A stretch of 14,035 nt of DNA from Desulfobacterales bacterium. GTDB lineage: Bacteria > Desulfobacterota > Desulfobacteria > Desulfobacterales > Desulfobacteraceae. A model generated the notes under the pieces. It saw nothing but the letters and a program-made list of their open reading frames with translations. It ran no database searches and was not told the origin of the DNA. This document shows, piece after piece, positions 1-7,425 of the stretch. The stretch is from assembly GCA_022361315.1 (NCBI GenBank), contig JAKSBB010001110.1:1-14035 (forward strand), in the 5' to 3' direction. Position 1 is the first letter of the stretch, and each line of letters starts with the position of its first letter. A program made the position numbers and the translations under genes.

Positions 1-1
1 C

Positions 2-682
2 CCTTCGTTGGACGCCGAAATCATCCTGGCCATGAAAGCCGCAGGATTCAGAACACTGAACCTTTCAGTGGGATCTTTTTCAGGCCGGCAACTGCGCAAA
101 TTCAAACGACCGGATGTCACCCGGGATCATGACAGGGTATTGGAGACAGCACAGAAAGCAGGACTGGATTGCGTCTCCTATATTATAGGTGCTGCCCCCG
201 GCCAGACTGCGGATACGACCCTGGAGGACCTCTTAATGCTTGCCGAACGCCGGACCCTTGCCGGTCTGTCAATTTTTTATCCGGCCCCCGGGAGCCTGGA
301 CTATGACCGGTGCCGTTCAGAGGGATTACTGCCGGCAGACTATTCCCTGATGCGGTCCACCGCCCTGCCCCTGGATCATACCACCACACGGCTTGAGGCG
401 GTAACCCTGTTACGGTTGGCCAGAATATTGAATTTCATGAAGTCTGAAATTGATACCCGGGGATGGCTGCCTGAGCCTGAGGTGTTTTCAACCAAGGCGT
501 CGGTTGCCAAGGCAGACAGAACGCAAATCAGCCGGATGTTACTGGCATGGTTTCTGGCGGATGGTGTTATTCGCGGGGCAGACAGGTCTGGTGAGATCTA
601 CGCCCACAGAACGGAACCGGTTCTGTCACACAGGTTTCTGGAGGGGCTGGCAACGCGGAAACTTCTGGGTGTCACCTGCTGA
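2..682 (+). CDS. Radical SAM protein, C-terminal part (5' end outside window)
   Basis: The reading frame is open to the left edge, so this is the C-terminal 226 residues of a longer protein; the TTG at 8 is not a convincing start. The first two thirds look like the second half of a radical SAM TIM barrel of the Elp3/MiaB-like type: the strand with LNLSVGSFS, the RPDVTRDHDRVLETAQKAG helix, the strand ending YIIGAAPGQT, then LEDLLMLAERRTLAGLSIFYPAPGS. The CxxxCxxC cluster and any N-terminal B12-binding domain would lie outside the window, so the substrate cannot be read. The last ~70 residues (from about TKASVAKAD) look like a small helical C-terminal domain. The TGA at 680-682 directly abuts the stop of the convergent plsC-like gene. 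The superfamily call is fairly sure; the exact function is unknown. Confidence 0.72.
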   Translation, partial: PSLDAEIILAMKAAGFRTLNLSVGSFSGRQLRKFKRPDVTRDHDRVLETAQKAGLDCVSYIIGAAPGQTADTTLEDLLMLAERRTLAGLSIFYPAPGSLDYDRCRSEGLLPADYSLMRSTALPLDHTTTRLEAVTLLRLARILNFMKSEIDTRGWLPEPEVFSTKASVAKADRTQISRMLLAWFLADGVIRGADRSGEIYAHRTEPVLSHRFLEGLATRKLLGVTC

Positions 683-1429
683 CTAACGGATGTGACGCTT
701 AATTTCCTTGCGCACCATCTCCGCAGTCTCCTCAACCGTCATATCCGCAAACCGTTCGTAGGGAATCGCGTCCAGCACCTTCACCTCCATCTGCCGGAAG
801 CTGCCGATGATAAGGGTGTGCTTGGGCAGGGCATCTCTGGTGCCGTTGATAACGATGGGTTGAATCGGCGTACCGGTGTTTTTGGCCAAAATAAAGGCAC
901 CGGGTTTGAAAGGGCCTACCTCCCCGTCCCTGGACCGGGTACCCTCCGGAAAGAAAAATATGGAAATATTCTGCCGTAGCAATTCTTCGCAACGCTGCAT
1001 CATGGCGGCAATGCTCTCTTTGTCTCCCCGTTTCAGACGAATATCCCCGTTCAGGAACATATTCCAGCCGATAAAGGGCAGGTTGAATACCGCAGCCTTG
1101 GACACCCATCGGTATGGAAATAATAGGCGGTATAAGACGAGAATATCCAGCTGGCTCTGGTGATTGGAAACCAGGACGCAGTTTCTACTGAGGGATAGTT
1201 TTTTCCGTCCCTTGATGCGGATGGACCAGGCCGGCATACACCAGGTGTACACCGAGGCCCAGAATGCGCTGAAAAGATTGGTGATGACCCTGCGGCGGTC
1301 AAAGGGCGCCGTGATCAGCCTGAGGGGCAGTGCCAGGCAGAAAAAGAGGATTGAGGTGATACCGATGAACACCAGTAAGGCAGCCGAGGCTGCCTTGTAG
1401 AACAATTGGCGGCGATCGTTATAACTCAT
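683..1429 (-). CDS. plsC: 1-acyl-sn-glycerol-3-phosphate acyltransferase (PlsC-like)
   Basis: A 248-residue lysophospholipid acyltransferase of the PlsC/LPLAT family. It should transfer an acyl chain to lysophosphatidic acid to make phosphatidic acid at the cytoplasmic face of the inner membrane. Seen: an N-terminal hydrophobic segment (about 13-40); the catalytic motif NHQSQLD (H90, D95); the block NGDIRLKRGDKES (127-139); the acceptor-binding motif FPEGTRSRDGE (160-170); and the PIVINGT motif (191-197). Length is typical for the family. The ATG at 1427-1429 overlaps the end of map by 11 bases and lacks a clear Shine-Dalgarno sequence, so translation is probably coupled to map. It is the last gene of the DUF4911-miaB-map-plsC operon. 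The family call is strong. A genome may hold several paralogues, and related enzymes act on other lyso-lipids, so the gene symbol is less certain. Confidence 0.87.
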   Translation of the reverse strand: MSYNDRRQLFYKAASAALLVFIGITSILFFCLALPLRLITAPFDRRRVITNLFSAFWASVYTWCMPAWSIRIKGRKKLSLSRNCVLVSNHQSQLDILVLYRLLFPYRWVSKAAVFNLPFIGWNMFLNGDIRLKRGDKESIAAMMQRCEELLRQNISIFFFPEGTRSRDGEVGPFKPGAFILAKNTGTPIQPIVINGTRDALPKHTLIIGSFRQMEVKVLDAIPYERFADMTVEETAEMVRKEIKRHIR

Positions 1430-2300
1430 AGGGCGTCAGGCTCTCGTACCCCTCTTCCGTTACAAGGATGGTCTGTTCGAACTGGGCTGACAAGGAGCCG
1501 TCGTTGGTGACGGCGGTCCAGCGGTCTTCCAGCACGTGAAGTTCTTTTTTACCCAGGTTGATCATAGGCTCGATGGTAAATACCATGCCCGGCACCAGGG
1601 TGACCCCTTTTCCGGGGCTGCCGAAATGGAGGATCTGGGGTTGTTCGTGAAAATTGACCCCGACACCATGGCCTACAAACTCCCGTACCACCGAGCATCC
1701 CTGTCCTTCTGCATAGTGCTGAATGGCATGGCCGATATCCCCGAGTGTGGCCCCCGGTTTTACGGCTTCTATGCCAAGGCGCAGGGATTTAGCCGCCACA
1801 GAGACGATTTTCTTGGCGTCGTCTGACGGGGTACCCACGAAGAAGGTTCTGCTGGCATCGGCATAATATCCGTCAAGAATCGGGGTGATGTCCACATTTA
1901 CGATGTCACCGTCTTCCAGTACCCGTTCTCCGGGGATACCGTGACAGATCACCTCGTTGATGGAGACACAAACCGACTTGGGAAACCCTTTGTAATTGAG
2001 GGGGGCCGGGATGGCACCGGCCTTGACGGTTTCCTCATGCACAAAGGTGTTGATATCGTCGGTCTTCAGACCCGGGCGGATCATTTTTTCCACACCGTCC
2101 ATGATGGAGAGCAGGAGGTCTCCGGCTTTTTTGATACCGGCGATCTGCTCAGGTGTCTTCAGGATGATGTCGTAGCGGTTTTTGTACTCGTCTTTCAGGG
2201 AAACTTCCGCTTTTTTGTTCCGGCAGCAGTTCTTGAATTTTTTTCCGCTGCCGCAGGGGCAGGCTTCGTTTCTGCCGATCTTTATGGATTTATTTTTCAT
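1419..2300 (-). CDS. map: Methionine aminopeptidase type I with N-terminal SEC-C motif
   Basis: Removes the initiator methionine from new proteins in the cytoplasm. The 293-residue protein starts at the ATG at 2298-2300. A longer frame reaches back to 2381, but that part lies inside miaB and is not family-like, and a GGGAG lies about 11 bases before this ATG. Residues 11-26 are a SEC-C zinc motif (NEACPCGSGKKFKNCC; C14, C16, C25, C26), a tag known from SecA and some bacterial MetAPs. The catalytic domain follows from about 43. It has the five expected metal ligands D137 (VDIT), D148 (ADASRT), H211 (GHGVG), E244 (TIEP) and E275 (FEQT), plus H120 in CHGIP and H218. The gene begins 7 bases after miaB ends and overlaps the plsC-like gene by 11 bases, so it sits mid-operon. 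Confident identification. Confidence 0.95.
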   Translation of the reverse strand: MKNKSIKIGRNEACPCGSGKKFKNCCRNKKAEVSLKDEYKNRYDIILKTPEQIAGIKKAGDLLLSIMDGVEKMIRPGLKTDDINTFVHEETVKAGAIPAPLNYKGFPKSVCVSINEVICHGIPGERVLEDGDIVNVDITPILDGYYADASRTFFVGTPSDDAKKIVSVAAKSLRLGIEAVKPGATLGDIGHAIQHYAEGQGCSVVREFVGHGVGVNFHEQPQILHFGSPGKGVTLVPGMVFTIEPMINLGKKELHVLEDRWTAVTNDGSLSAQFEQTILVTEEGYESLTPYEL

Positions 2301-2307
2301 TATAGGC

Positions 2308-3660
2308 TCAACTCCCGGCGACCCGCCCCCAGAGGGAGTGGGGATAGGCATTTTCAATACGGATTGTAACCAGGTCTCCAATGACGGCCTGGTTCGAAGG
2401 AAAGTGTACGATCTTATTGGATTCGCTTCTGCCGAACATCTGTTTCATATCTGTGTTGTCAAAGCCTTCACGCTGCTTGGCGCTTTCCCCTTCCACCAGC
2501 ACCTTTACATCCTGGCCGATCAGGGCCAGGTTTTTCTTTTCGGTATAGGTTTCCTGAAGCGAAAGCAATTGGTTCAGCCGTGCTTTCTTCACTTCTTCGG
2601 GCAACTGGTTGGGAAATTTGGCCGCCGGTGCAGAGGACCGGTCCGAATAGGCAAAGGCAAAGATGGAATCAAACTCAACGGTTCTCAGCAGATCCATGGT
2701 CTCTTCAAAATCCCCTTCGGATTCCGAAGGAAATCCCACGATAATGTCCGTAGACAGGGCCATGTCCGGGCAGGCTGCCTTAAGGTCCGCAATTCTGGCA
2801 AGATAGGTTTCCCGGGTATAGCCCCGGTTCATCTTTTTCAGAACGGCATTGGACCCGGACTGAACGGGCAGGTGCAGGTGGTTGCACACCTTGTCGATGT
2901 CCCGCATGGCTTCGATCAGCCCGGGAGACAGATCCTTGGGGTGTGAGGTGGCAAAACGAATTCGCTGGATGCCTTCCACCCGGCTGACCTTTTCCAGCAG
3001 TTCGGGAAAACTGATGTCACCGTCCTTTACACCGTAGGAGTTGACGTTCTGACCCAGAAGGGTCACCTCTTTGATGCCGGATTCGGACAACCGGGTAATT
3101 TCTTCCACAATGGCTTCGTGGCTGCGGCTTCGCTCTCTGCCCCGGGTGTAGGGAACCACGCAATAGGTGCAGAAGTTTTCACACCCCTGCATGATGGTGA
3201 CGAATTTAGATACCGAGGTCTCGTCAAAGGCTGTTTCATCGGGCATGGCCTCGAAGATCACCTCTGAGTCCGCCGTATCCACAATCCGTCTTTTTCCGGA
3301 TGCCAGCGCGTCCAGGTGGGTGCCCAGCCGGGCAAAGGCCTGGGTGCCTAAAACGATATCCAGGTGGGGCAGCCGGCCAAAGGCTTTTTCGCCTTCCTGC
3401 TGGGCCACGCAACCGGCCATGATGGTAATCAACCCGGGACGGCGTTTTTTCTCCTTGGCAAATCGTCCTAAAAAGCTGAAGGCTTTTTCCTCCGCCTTGT
3501 GACGGATGGAGCAGGTGTTGCACAATACCAGGTCGGCTGTGTCCGGATTATTTGATTTCTCATACCCGTAGGCGTTGAGGATACCGGCCAGCTTTTCGGA
3601 ATCGTAAACGTTCATCTGGCAGCCGATGGTATTAATATATGCCTTGCCTTTAACACTCAT
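2308..3660 (-). CDS. miaB: tRNA-2-methylthio-N6-dimethylallyladenosine synthase MiaB
   Basis: A radical SAM methylthiotransferase that adds the 2-methylthio group to i6A37 of tRNAs reading UNN codons, using two 4Fe-4S clusters. Seen in order in the 450 residues: the N-terminal UPF0004 domain with cluster cysteines C14 (IGCQMN), C50 (LCNTCSIRHKAEEK) and C84 (AGCVAQ); the radical SAM motif CENFCTYC (C160, C164, C167) followed by VPYTRGRERSR; the HLHLPVQSGS strand (261-270) and TDIIVGFPSE (304-313); and a C-terminal TRAM RNA-binding domain from about 382. TCSIR and RGRERSR favour MiaB over RimO or MtaB. The length is normal. The ATG at 3658-3660 overlaps the upstream DUF4911 gene by 11 bases and map follows after 7 bases, so translation is probably coupled along the operon. 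Confidence 0.96.
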   Translation of the reverse strand: MSVKGKAYINTIGCQMNVYDSEKLAGILNAYGYEKSNNPDTADLVLCNTCSIRHKAEEKAFSFLGRFAKEKKRRPGLITIMAGCVAQQEGEKAFGRLPHLDIVLGTQAFARLGTHLDALASGKRRIVDTADSEVIFEAMPDETAFDETSVSKFVTIMQGCENFCTYCVVPYTRGRERSRSHEAIVEEITRLSESGIKEVTLLGQNVNSYGVKDGDISFPELLEKVSRVEGIQRIRFATSHPKDLSPGLIEAMRDIDKVCNHLHLPVQSGSNAVLKKMNRGYTRETYLARIADLKAACPDMALSTDIIVGFPSESEGDFEETMDLLRTVEFDSIFAFAYSDRSSAPAAKFPNQLPEEVKKARLNQLLSLQETYTEKKNLALIGQDVKVLVEGESAKQREGFDNTDMKQMFGRSESNKIVHFPSNQAVIGDLVTIRIENAYPHSLWGRVAGS

Positions 3661-3859
3661 TGAATTGAAAGTCCTTCTTCAGATCTGCAACGATCCGCAA
3701 CGCCGTCTCCAGCCGGTCCGGGGCAATGCTCAGTTTGATATGCCCGGCTTTGGGATCCAGTGTGGTCACCAGGGCCACCCCTTCGTGGGCCTCGAATATA
3801 AAACGGATGAATCCGATCTTGGCCTTGTCTACACTGTATTCCCTGATGAGACTCTGCAT
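3650..3859 (-). CDS. Small DUF4911 family protein
   Basis: A 69-residue cytoplasmic protein with no signal peptide or membrane segment. The central region (REYSVDKAKIGFIRFIFEAHEGVALVTTLDPKAG, roughly residues 6-39) has the alternating strand/helix pattern of the DUF4911 family, small proteins of unknown function common in Desulfobacterota. I recognise the family from this pattern and not from a search. It is the first gene of the operon and its TAA end overlaps the miaB start by 11 bases, which argues for co-translation and perhaps a link to MiaB. The ATG at 3857-3859 has only a weak GGAA upstream. A TTGCCA / TACAAA promoter candidate lies just before it. Coding status is likely; the function is unknown. 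Confidence 0.75.
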   Translation of the reverse strand: MQSLIREYSVDKAKIGFIRFIFEAHEGVALVTTLDPKAGHIKLSIAPDRLETALRIVADLKKDFQFNEC

Positions 3860-3877
3860 GTCTGTTGTTCCGGTTCG

Positions 3878-3907
3878 TTTGTATTCTGTGTCAATCTAAA
3901 ATGGCAA
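3878..3907 (-). promoter_or_regulatory. Candidate sigma70 promoter for the DUF4911-miaB-map-plsC operon
   Basis: On the minus strand TTGCCA (3907-3902) and TACAAA (3883-3878) are separated by 18 bases, and the -10 hexamer ends 18 bases before the DUF4911 ATG. The -35 matches the consensus in 5 of 6 positions and the -10 in 4 of 6. A short inverted repeat, AATGG/CCATT with 8 bases between (3900-3917), overlaps the -35. This is the best candidate in a 143-base gap that holds no other clear signal, but it is weak. Confidence 0.3.
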
Positions 3908-4002
3908 ATATACCATTAATTGCGGACGCTTCTCAATGGGAATGTGAGGCCGAATGGTGATTTTTTGGATGATGGGGCATATGGGTGCCGGAACCACCCG
4001 GT

Positions 4003-4878
4003 CTACCCCAGAAGGTTTCGGATGCCAGAGGCAATTTTTCCGCCGGAATCCATCTTGTTCACCTCGGTTTTGTAGGTGTTTATCAAAAACATGAAGTCGT
4101 TTTTCTTCTCGTCCGGCTGGCCAGACATTTTTTTAATGAGCTTTTCAAAGCCCTTTTTGTCCTTGGGGACAGGCAGGCTGAGCCAGAGTTTGATGAGGCT
4201 GAGGATATTATTACCGTCAATGGGTTTGTCTCCGAAACAGGCATGGTCAGACAGAAATGAGTTGATGACTCTGGCGTGGGGTTTTTTCAGCTCACGAATT
4301 TTTGGCAGGATTGCCACGGCAGTACCCGGCTCCACACCGTTCACCTGTCGGCAGATATTGTAAAAGGTATCCATCTGATCCGGTCTGATATGTTTGGACA
4401 ACACTTCTTTTTTATAAGCATCCTTTCCCATTTCTTTGGGGGTGCCGCAGGGCAATGCGGTATTAAAAAACTGGTGGAGCTGCAGGGGACCGATATCTCC
4501 CAGGTCAATAAAGCAACGCAACAGGAGTAACCGGTCGTCACCAAATCTCTTTATGGATTGGACCGTTGCAAGGATGCTCTTTACCGTGAAGTCCTCTCTG
4601 CCGCAGACAGCCTTGAGAATGGTGAGCTGGGCATCGTTGAAATCCTTTATCCGGTGAACCAGGGTTGTGGTGTCCCCGAGACAGGGCTTTTTGTTTTCAC
4701 AGAAGGAGTGCAATACCTGGTATCTGGGGGAGCCGGGGGTAAGATTGAGGCTCCCCGCTAGTTTTTCAAAGTCTGCCTTTTGTGATTTGAGTGAGGAGAC
4801 AACCACGGTCTTTTGGGTCTTTTTTTCCACCGGAGATTCTCCCTGAAGTACCGCATCAACAATTTCACGTCTGACCAT
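4003..4878 (-). CDS. Hypothetical protein, probable alpha-helical repeat protein
   Basis: Not recognised. About 291 residues, cytoplasmic by appearance, rich in Lys, Leu and Cys, with no signal peptide or membrane segment. I chose the ATG at 4876-4878 because GGAG sits 6 bases before it. A GTG at 4926 with GAGGA about 9 bases upstream would add 16 residues and is a real alternative. After a basic, polar N-terminus (1-30) there seem to be repeated amphipathic helices with a shared core pattern: YQVLHSFC (53-60), LTILKAVC (85-92), LLLLRCF (117-123), MDTFYNIC (169-176) and RVINSFLS (203-210). The first three are 32 residues apart. PCLGD (65-69) and ACFGD (213-217) follow two of them. This suggests a helical-repeat fold (inference). 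The gene diverges from recJ and is followed by 143 bases before the miaB operon. Confidence 0.72.
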   Translation of the reverse strand: MVRREIVDAVLQGESPVEKKTQKTVVVSSLKSQKADFEKLAGSLNLTPGSPRYQVLHSFCENKKPCLGDTTTLVHRIKDFNDAQLTILKAVCGREDFTVKSILATVQSIKRFGDDRLLLLRCFIDLGDIGPLQLHQFFNTALPCGTPKEMGKDAYKKEVLSKHIRPDQMDTFYNICRQVNGVEPGTAVAILPKIRELKKPHARVINSFLSDHACFGDKPIDGNNILSLIKLWLSLPVPKDKKGFEKLIKKMSGQPDEKKNDFMFLINTYKTEVNKMDSGGKIASGIRNLLG

Positions 4879-5049
4879 AATCCGCTCCATCCGAAAGAAG
4901 TTTTGAGGCGGGAACTTTAAATTCACTCCCGTATTTCCTCTGGCATACCCCTATTCATCGGCTTATTCGGGATTTTTCTGTAGTGTTGGTGTAAAATCCC
5001 CAGTTTAACTATACTGTCATTCGGTAAAAAAAGCGATGCCGGGCATTGA

Positions 5050-5078
5050 TTGACTTTCCCATCGGCAGCGGATATAAA
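5050..5078 (+). promoter_or_regulatory. Sigma70-type promoter for recJ with almost no leader
   Basis: TTGACT (5050-5055) and TATAAA (5073-5078) are separated by exactly 17 bases, each matching the consensus in 5 of 6 positions. Transcription would be expected to start near 5085, about 5 bases before the recJ ATG at 5090. This fits the lack of any Shine-Dalgarno sequence before that ATG. The rest of the divergent gap (4927-5049) is AT-rich and must hold the promoter of the minus-strand neighbour, but I see no convincing one. Confidence 0.6.
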
Positions 5079-5089
5079 CCTTAAATCCC

Positions 5090-6793
5090 ATGGACACCCG
5101 ACTGACACATATGACGCCTGATCCGGAATTGACACAACGGCTTTCAGATGCCTTGAACTGTCATCCGGTGCTTGCCGGACTGCTGGCACAACGTGGACTG
5201 AACTCTCCTGAAGAGGCGGAATTCTTTCTCGATCCGGACTTCTCCCGCCTGACCAATCCCTTTGATCTCAAAGACATGCAGGCCGGCGTGGAACGTATCT
5301 ATTCCGCTGTGCTCAACAATGAAAAAATTCTTGTTTTCGGGGATTTTGATGCGGACGGTGTCACCGCCACCTCAACGGTATTTGAGTTTCTCACCAGGGC
5401 TGAGGCAGATGTGGCCTGGTACGTACCTCACCGGGTCAAAGAGGGGTATAGTCTCCAACCCGACCATATAGAGATCGCTGTGGAGATGAATGTGGATCTC
5501 ATTATCACGGTGGACTGCGGCATCGGCTCGGCAGAAGCCGTAGAGGCCGCCCGGGCAGAGGACATTGATGTGATCGTCACCGATCACCACGAACCCGGGG
5601 ATGATTTCCCCGAGGCACTGGCAGTCATCAACCCAAAGCAGCCGGATTGCACCGCAGGCCTTGACTACCTGGCCGGTGTGGGGGTCGCCTTTTACCTGGT
5701 GATGGCCTTGAGAAAACACTTCAGAGAACAGCAGATCTGGGAGGAGATTGAGGAACCCAGCCTGGTGGAATATCTTGACCTGTTTGCCATCGGGACCATC
5801 GGAGACATGGTGCCGCTTTTGGGGGACAACAGGACGCTTTGCATTGCCGGCATGAGACAGATCCGCTCAGGGACACGACCGGCTGTTAAAGCCATGAGTC
5901 AGGCAGCACGCCTGGACCTTTCACAGATGGACTCTGATGACATTTCATATAAACTGGTACCCAGAATCAATGCAGCAGGCCGGATTTCCCACGCCAGAAT
6001 CTGCGTGTCCCATCTCACCGCCCCTACGTTGAATGAAGCCAAAACCACTGCCCAGCTGTTGGATGACCTGAACCTCAAACGGCAGCACATAGAGCGGGAA
6101 ATTGTGCTGGATATCGAAAACCGAATTTCACGGGACCCCACATTGCTGGATGATCGGATTATCGTCCTGTGGGACAGGCGCTGGGAGCCCACCGTATTAG
6201 GGATTGCAGCATCCCGCCTGTCAAGGAAATACACCTGCCCCGTAGTCTTAATGTCCATTAAAGACGGTATTGCTACCGGATCCTGCAGGAGCGTTAACCA
6301 GATTAATATCCACCAGGCACTGGGGGCCAATGCCGATCTTCTTGACCGGTTCGGCGGGCATGCCATGGCCGCCGGGCTTACCCTGAAGGAAGAGCGGCTG
6401 GAGGACATATCCATAGGCTTGAAAGATTATCTCAATACCCATTGCTCGGATGAAGATTTTATTCCGAAGCTCTCTGTGGATGCCGAGCTTGGCATCGACG
6501 ACATTACCCTCGATCTGGCCCGTGCCATTGACCGGCTAAGGCCCTTCGGCACAGCCAACCCCGAACCCCTTTTTATGGCCCGGAATCTGTGGGTAGGCGA
6601 CTCTGTAATTCTCGGTAACAGCCATAGAAAGATGGTACTGAAGGGAGAGCATTCGGTAAACAGTGTGGAAGCACTCCATTTCAACCTTTCAGACACATCA
6701 GATCTACCGGCGTTCTATCCCACATTATTGTTTCATCTGAAGATCAACAAGTTTAAAAAACATGCGGCCCAGATGATCGTAAAAGAGGCGTAA
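5090..6793 (+). CDS. recJ: Single-stranded-DNA-specific exonuclease RecJ
   Basis: A 5'-3' single-strand exonuclease of the DHH/DHHA1 family acting in recombination, mismatch and base-excision repair. It has 567 residues, close to the 577 of E. coli RecJ. Catalytic motifs seen: DFDADG (85-90, motif I), VDCG with D142, TDHHEP (164-169, the DHH motif), INPKQ (180-184), IGTIGDMVPL (234-243) with GDN at 245-247, and PRINAAGR (291-298). The DHHA1 part shows GSCRS (397-401) and GGHAMAAG (422-429). RPFGTANPEP (484-493) begins the C-terminal OB-like nucleic-acid-binding region. The ATG at 5090 is the first possible start because an in-frame TAA lies at 5075-5077. No Shine-Dalgarno is visible before it or before the second Met at 5111. 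It is transcribed alone, divergent from the helical-repeat gene. Confidence 0.96.
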   Translation: MDTRLTHMTPDPELTQRLSDALNCHPVLAGLLAQRGLNSPEEAEFFLDPDFSRLTNPFDLKDMQAGVERIYSAVLNNEKILVFGDFDADGVTATSTVFEFLTRAEADVAWYVPHRVKEGYSLQPDHIEIAVEMNVDLIITVDCGIGSAEAVEAARAEDIDVIVTDHHEPGDDFPEALAVINPKQPDCTAGLDYLAGVGVAFYLVMALRKHFREQQIWEEIEEPSLVEYLDLFAIGTIGDMVPLLGDNRTLCIAGMRQIRSGTRPAVKAMSQAARLDLSQMDSDDISYKLVPRINAAGRISHARICVSHLTAPTLNEAKTTAQLLDDLNLKRQHIEREIVLDIENRISRDPTLLDDRIIVLWDRRWEPTVLGIAASRLSRKYTCPVVLMSIKDGIATGSCRSVNQINIHQALGANADLLDRFGGHAMAAGLTLKEERLEDISIGLKDYLNTHCSDEDFIPKLSVDAELGIDDITLDLARAIDRLRPFGTANPEPLFMARNLWVGDSVILGNSHRKMVLKGEHSVNSVEALHFNLSDTSDLPAFYPTLLFHLKINKFKKHAAQMIVKEA

Positions 6794-6829
6794 ACAAAGG
6801 CCGGTGTCGATTCGATCATACCGGTTTAA

Positions 6830-6877
6830 GGCCGTGTTCTGCAGGGATTACAATTGTGGAACACCGCCAGATTTTCC
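6830..6877 (+). terminator. Possible weak terminator after recJ
   Basis: GTGTTC (6834-6839) pairs with GAACAC (6859-6864), and beyond one C-C mismatch GGC pairs with GCC (6866-6868), giving a hairpin with a 19-base loop followed by AGATTTTCC. The loop is long and the T run short, so this is only a possible recJ terminator. The gap 6794-6953 also holds the promoter of the next gene. Confidence 0.25.
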
Positions 6878-6906
6878 TTGCTAAACCCGGGTGCTTTTAA
6901 TATAAC
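6878..6906 (+). promoter_or_regulatory. Candidate sigma70 promoter for the 141-residue orphan gene
   Basis: TTGCTA (6878-6883) and TATAAC (6901-6906) are separated by exactly 17 bases, matching the consensus in 4 and 5 of 6 positions. The start would fall near 6913, giving a leader of about 41 bases that contains the AAGG ribosome site. The surrounding DNA is AT-rich compared with the coding regions. Confidence 0.5.
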
Positions 6907-6953
6907 TAGAGATTAGCATTTAACAGATTTTGTTAATTTTTAAGGATAAATCC

Positions 6954-7379
6954 ATGGCCAAAATTTTTTACACCGGAAACAGAGAATCCAAGCTCCTTTC
7001 AAAGATCGAATCCTCCAAAGAGCGGGAAAGAATTAAAACCATAACAACCATCCGGGACAACATTGATTTATTCAGCAACAGGGTCTCCATGAGGCTCATA
7101 GAGACCGGTCTGATTGAAACCGTCAGTAAATCCAGCATTGAGAACCAGATCGTACGGTGCCTGGATACCATGTGCCGGGCAGAAGATTTTGATATCGACT
7201 ATGCCGTGGCACCTTTCAGAACCCTGGTATCCAACCCCAATATTGCCAGTCTTTATCTCACGGCCTTCATCATTGAGACCCTTATCAATCACAAGGATGT
7301 CATCGATGTTTTCGGCAGTGACGAAGATATTTACTTCTGTATCCAGAAGGAGTTGACTGATCTTATGGACAGACGCTAG
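6954..7379 (+). CDS. Hypothetical protein, 141 residues
   Basis: Not recognised. I chose the ATG at 6954 because AAGG lies 8 bases before it; an in-frame TTG at 6930 would add 8 residues of no clear value. The protein is soluble and charged, mostly helical by composition, with no signal peptide or membrane segment. It has a Lys/Arg/Glu-rich N-terminal part (about 10-30), then SNRVSMRLIETGLIETVSKSS (41-61), NQIVRCLDTMCRAED (64-78) and a hydrophobic helix ASLYLTAFIIETLINH (98-113), and ends in acidic turns and MDRR. The spacing of hydrophobic residues suggests a compact all-helical domain. It appears to form a single-gene transcription unit, with a promoter candidate upstream and a strong hairpin terminator 47 bases after the stop. 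It may be a lineage-conserved small protein; nothing in the neighbourhood fixes its role. Confidence 0.72.
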   Translation: MAKIFYTGNRESKLLSKIESSKERERIKTITTIRDNIDLFSNRVSMRLIETGLIETVSKSSIENQIVRCLDTMCRAEDFDIDYAVAPFRTLVSNPNIASLYLTAFIIETLINHKDVIDVFGSDEDIYFCIQKELTDLMDRR

Positions 7380-7425
7380 CGCTGCTAACGCTGCGAAAGC
7401 GATCTCAATAAACTGAATCAAACAC

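Noticed and set aside
2301..2381. N-terminal extension of map
   Set aside because: The extra 27 residues lie inside the miaB coding region and do not look like MetAP; the SEC-C start at 2300 is natural.
2182..2946. 254-codon open frame on the plus strand opposite map and miaB
   Set aside because: It lies fully antisense to two firmly identified genes, has no ribosome site and no family-like composition.
3983..3999. GGGTG/CACCC hairpin after the helical-repeat gene as a terminator
   Set aside because: Only 5 bp of stem and no T run on the minus strand.
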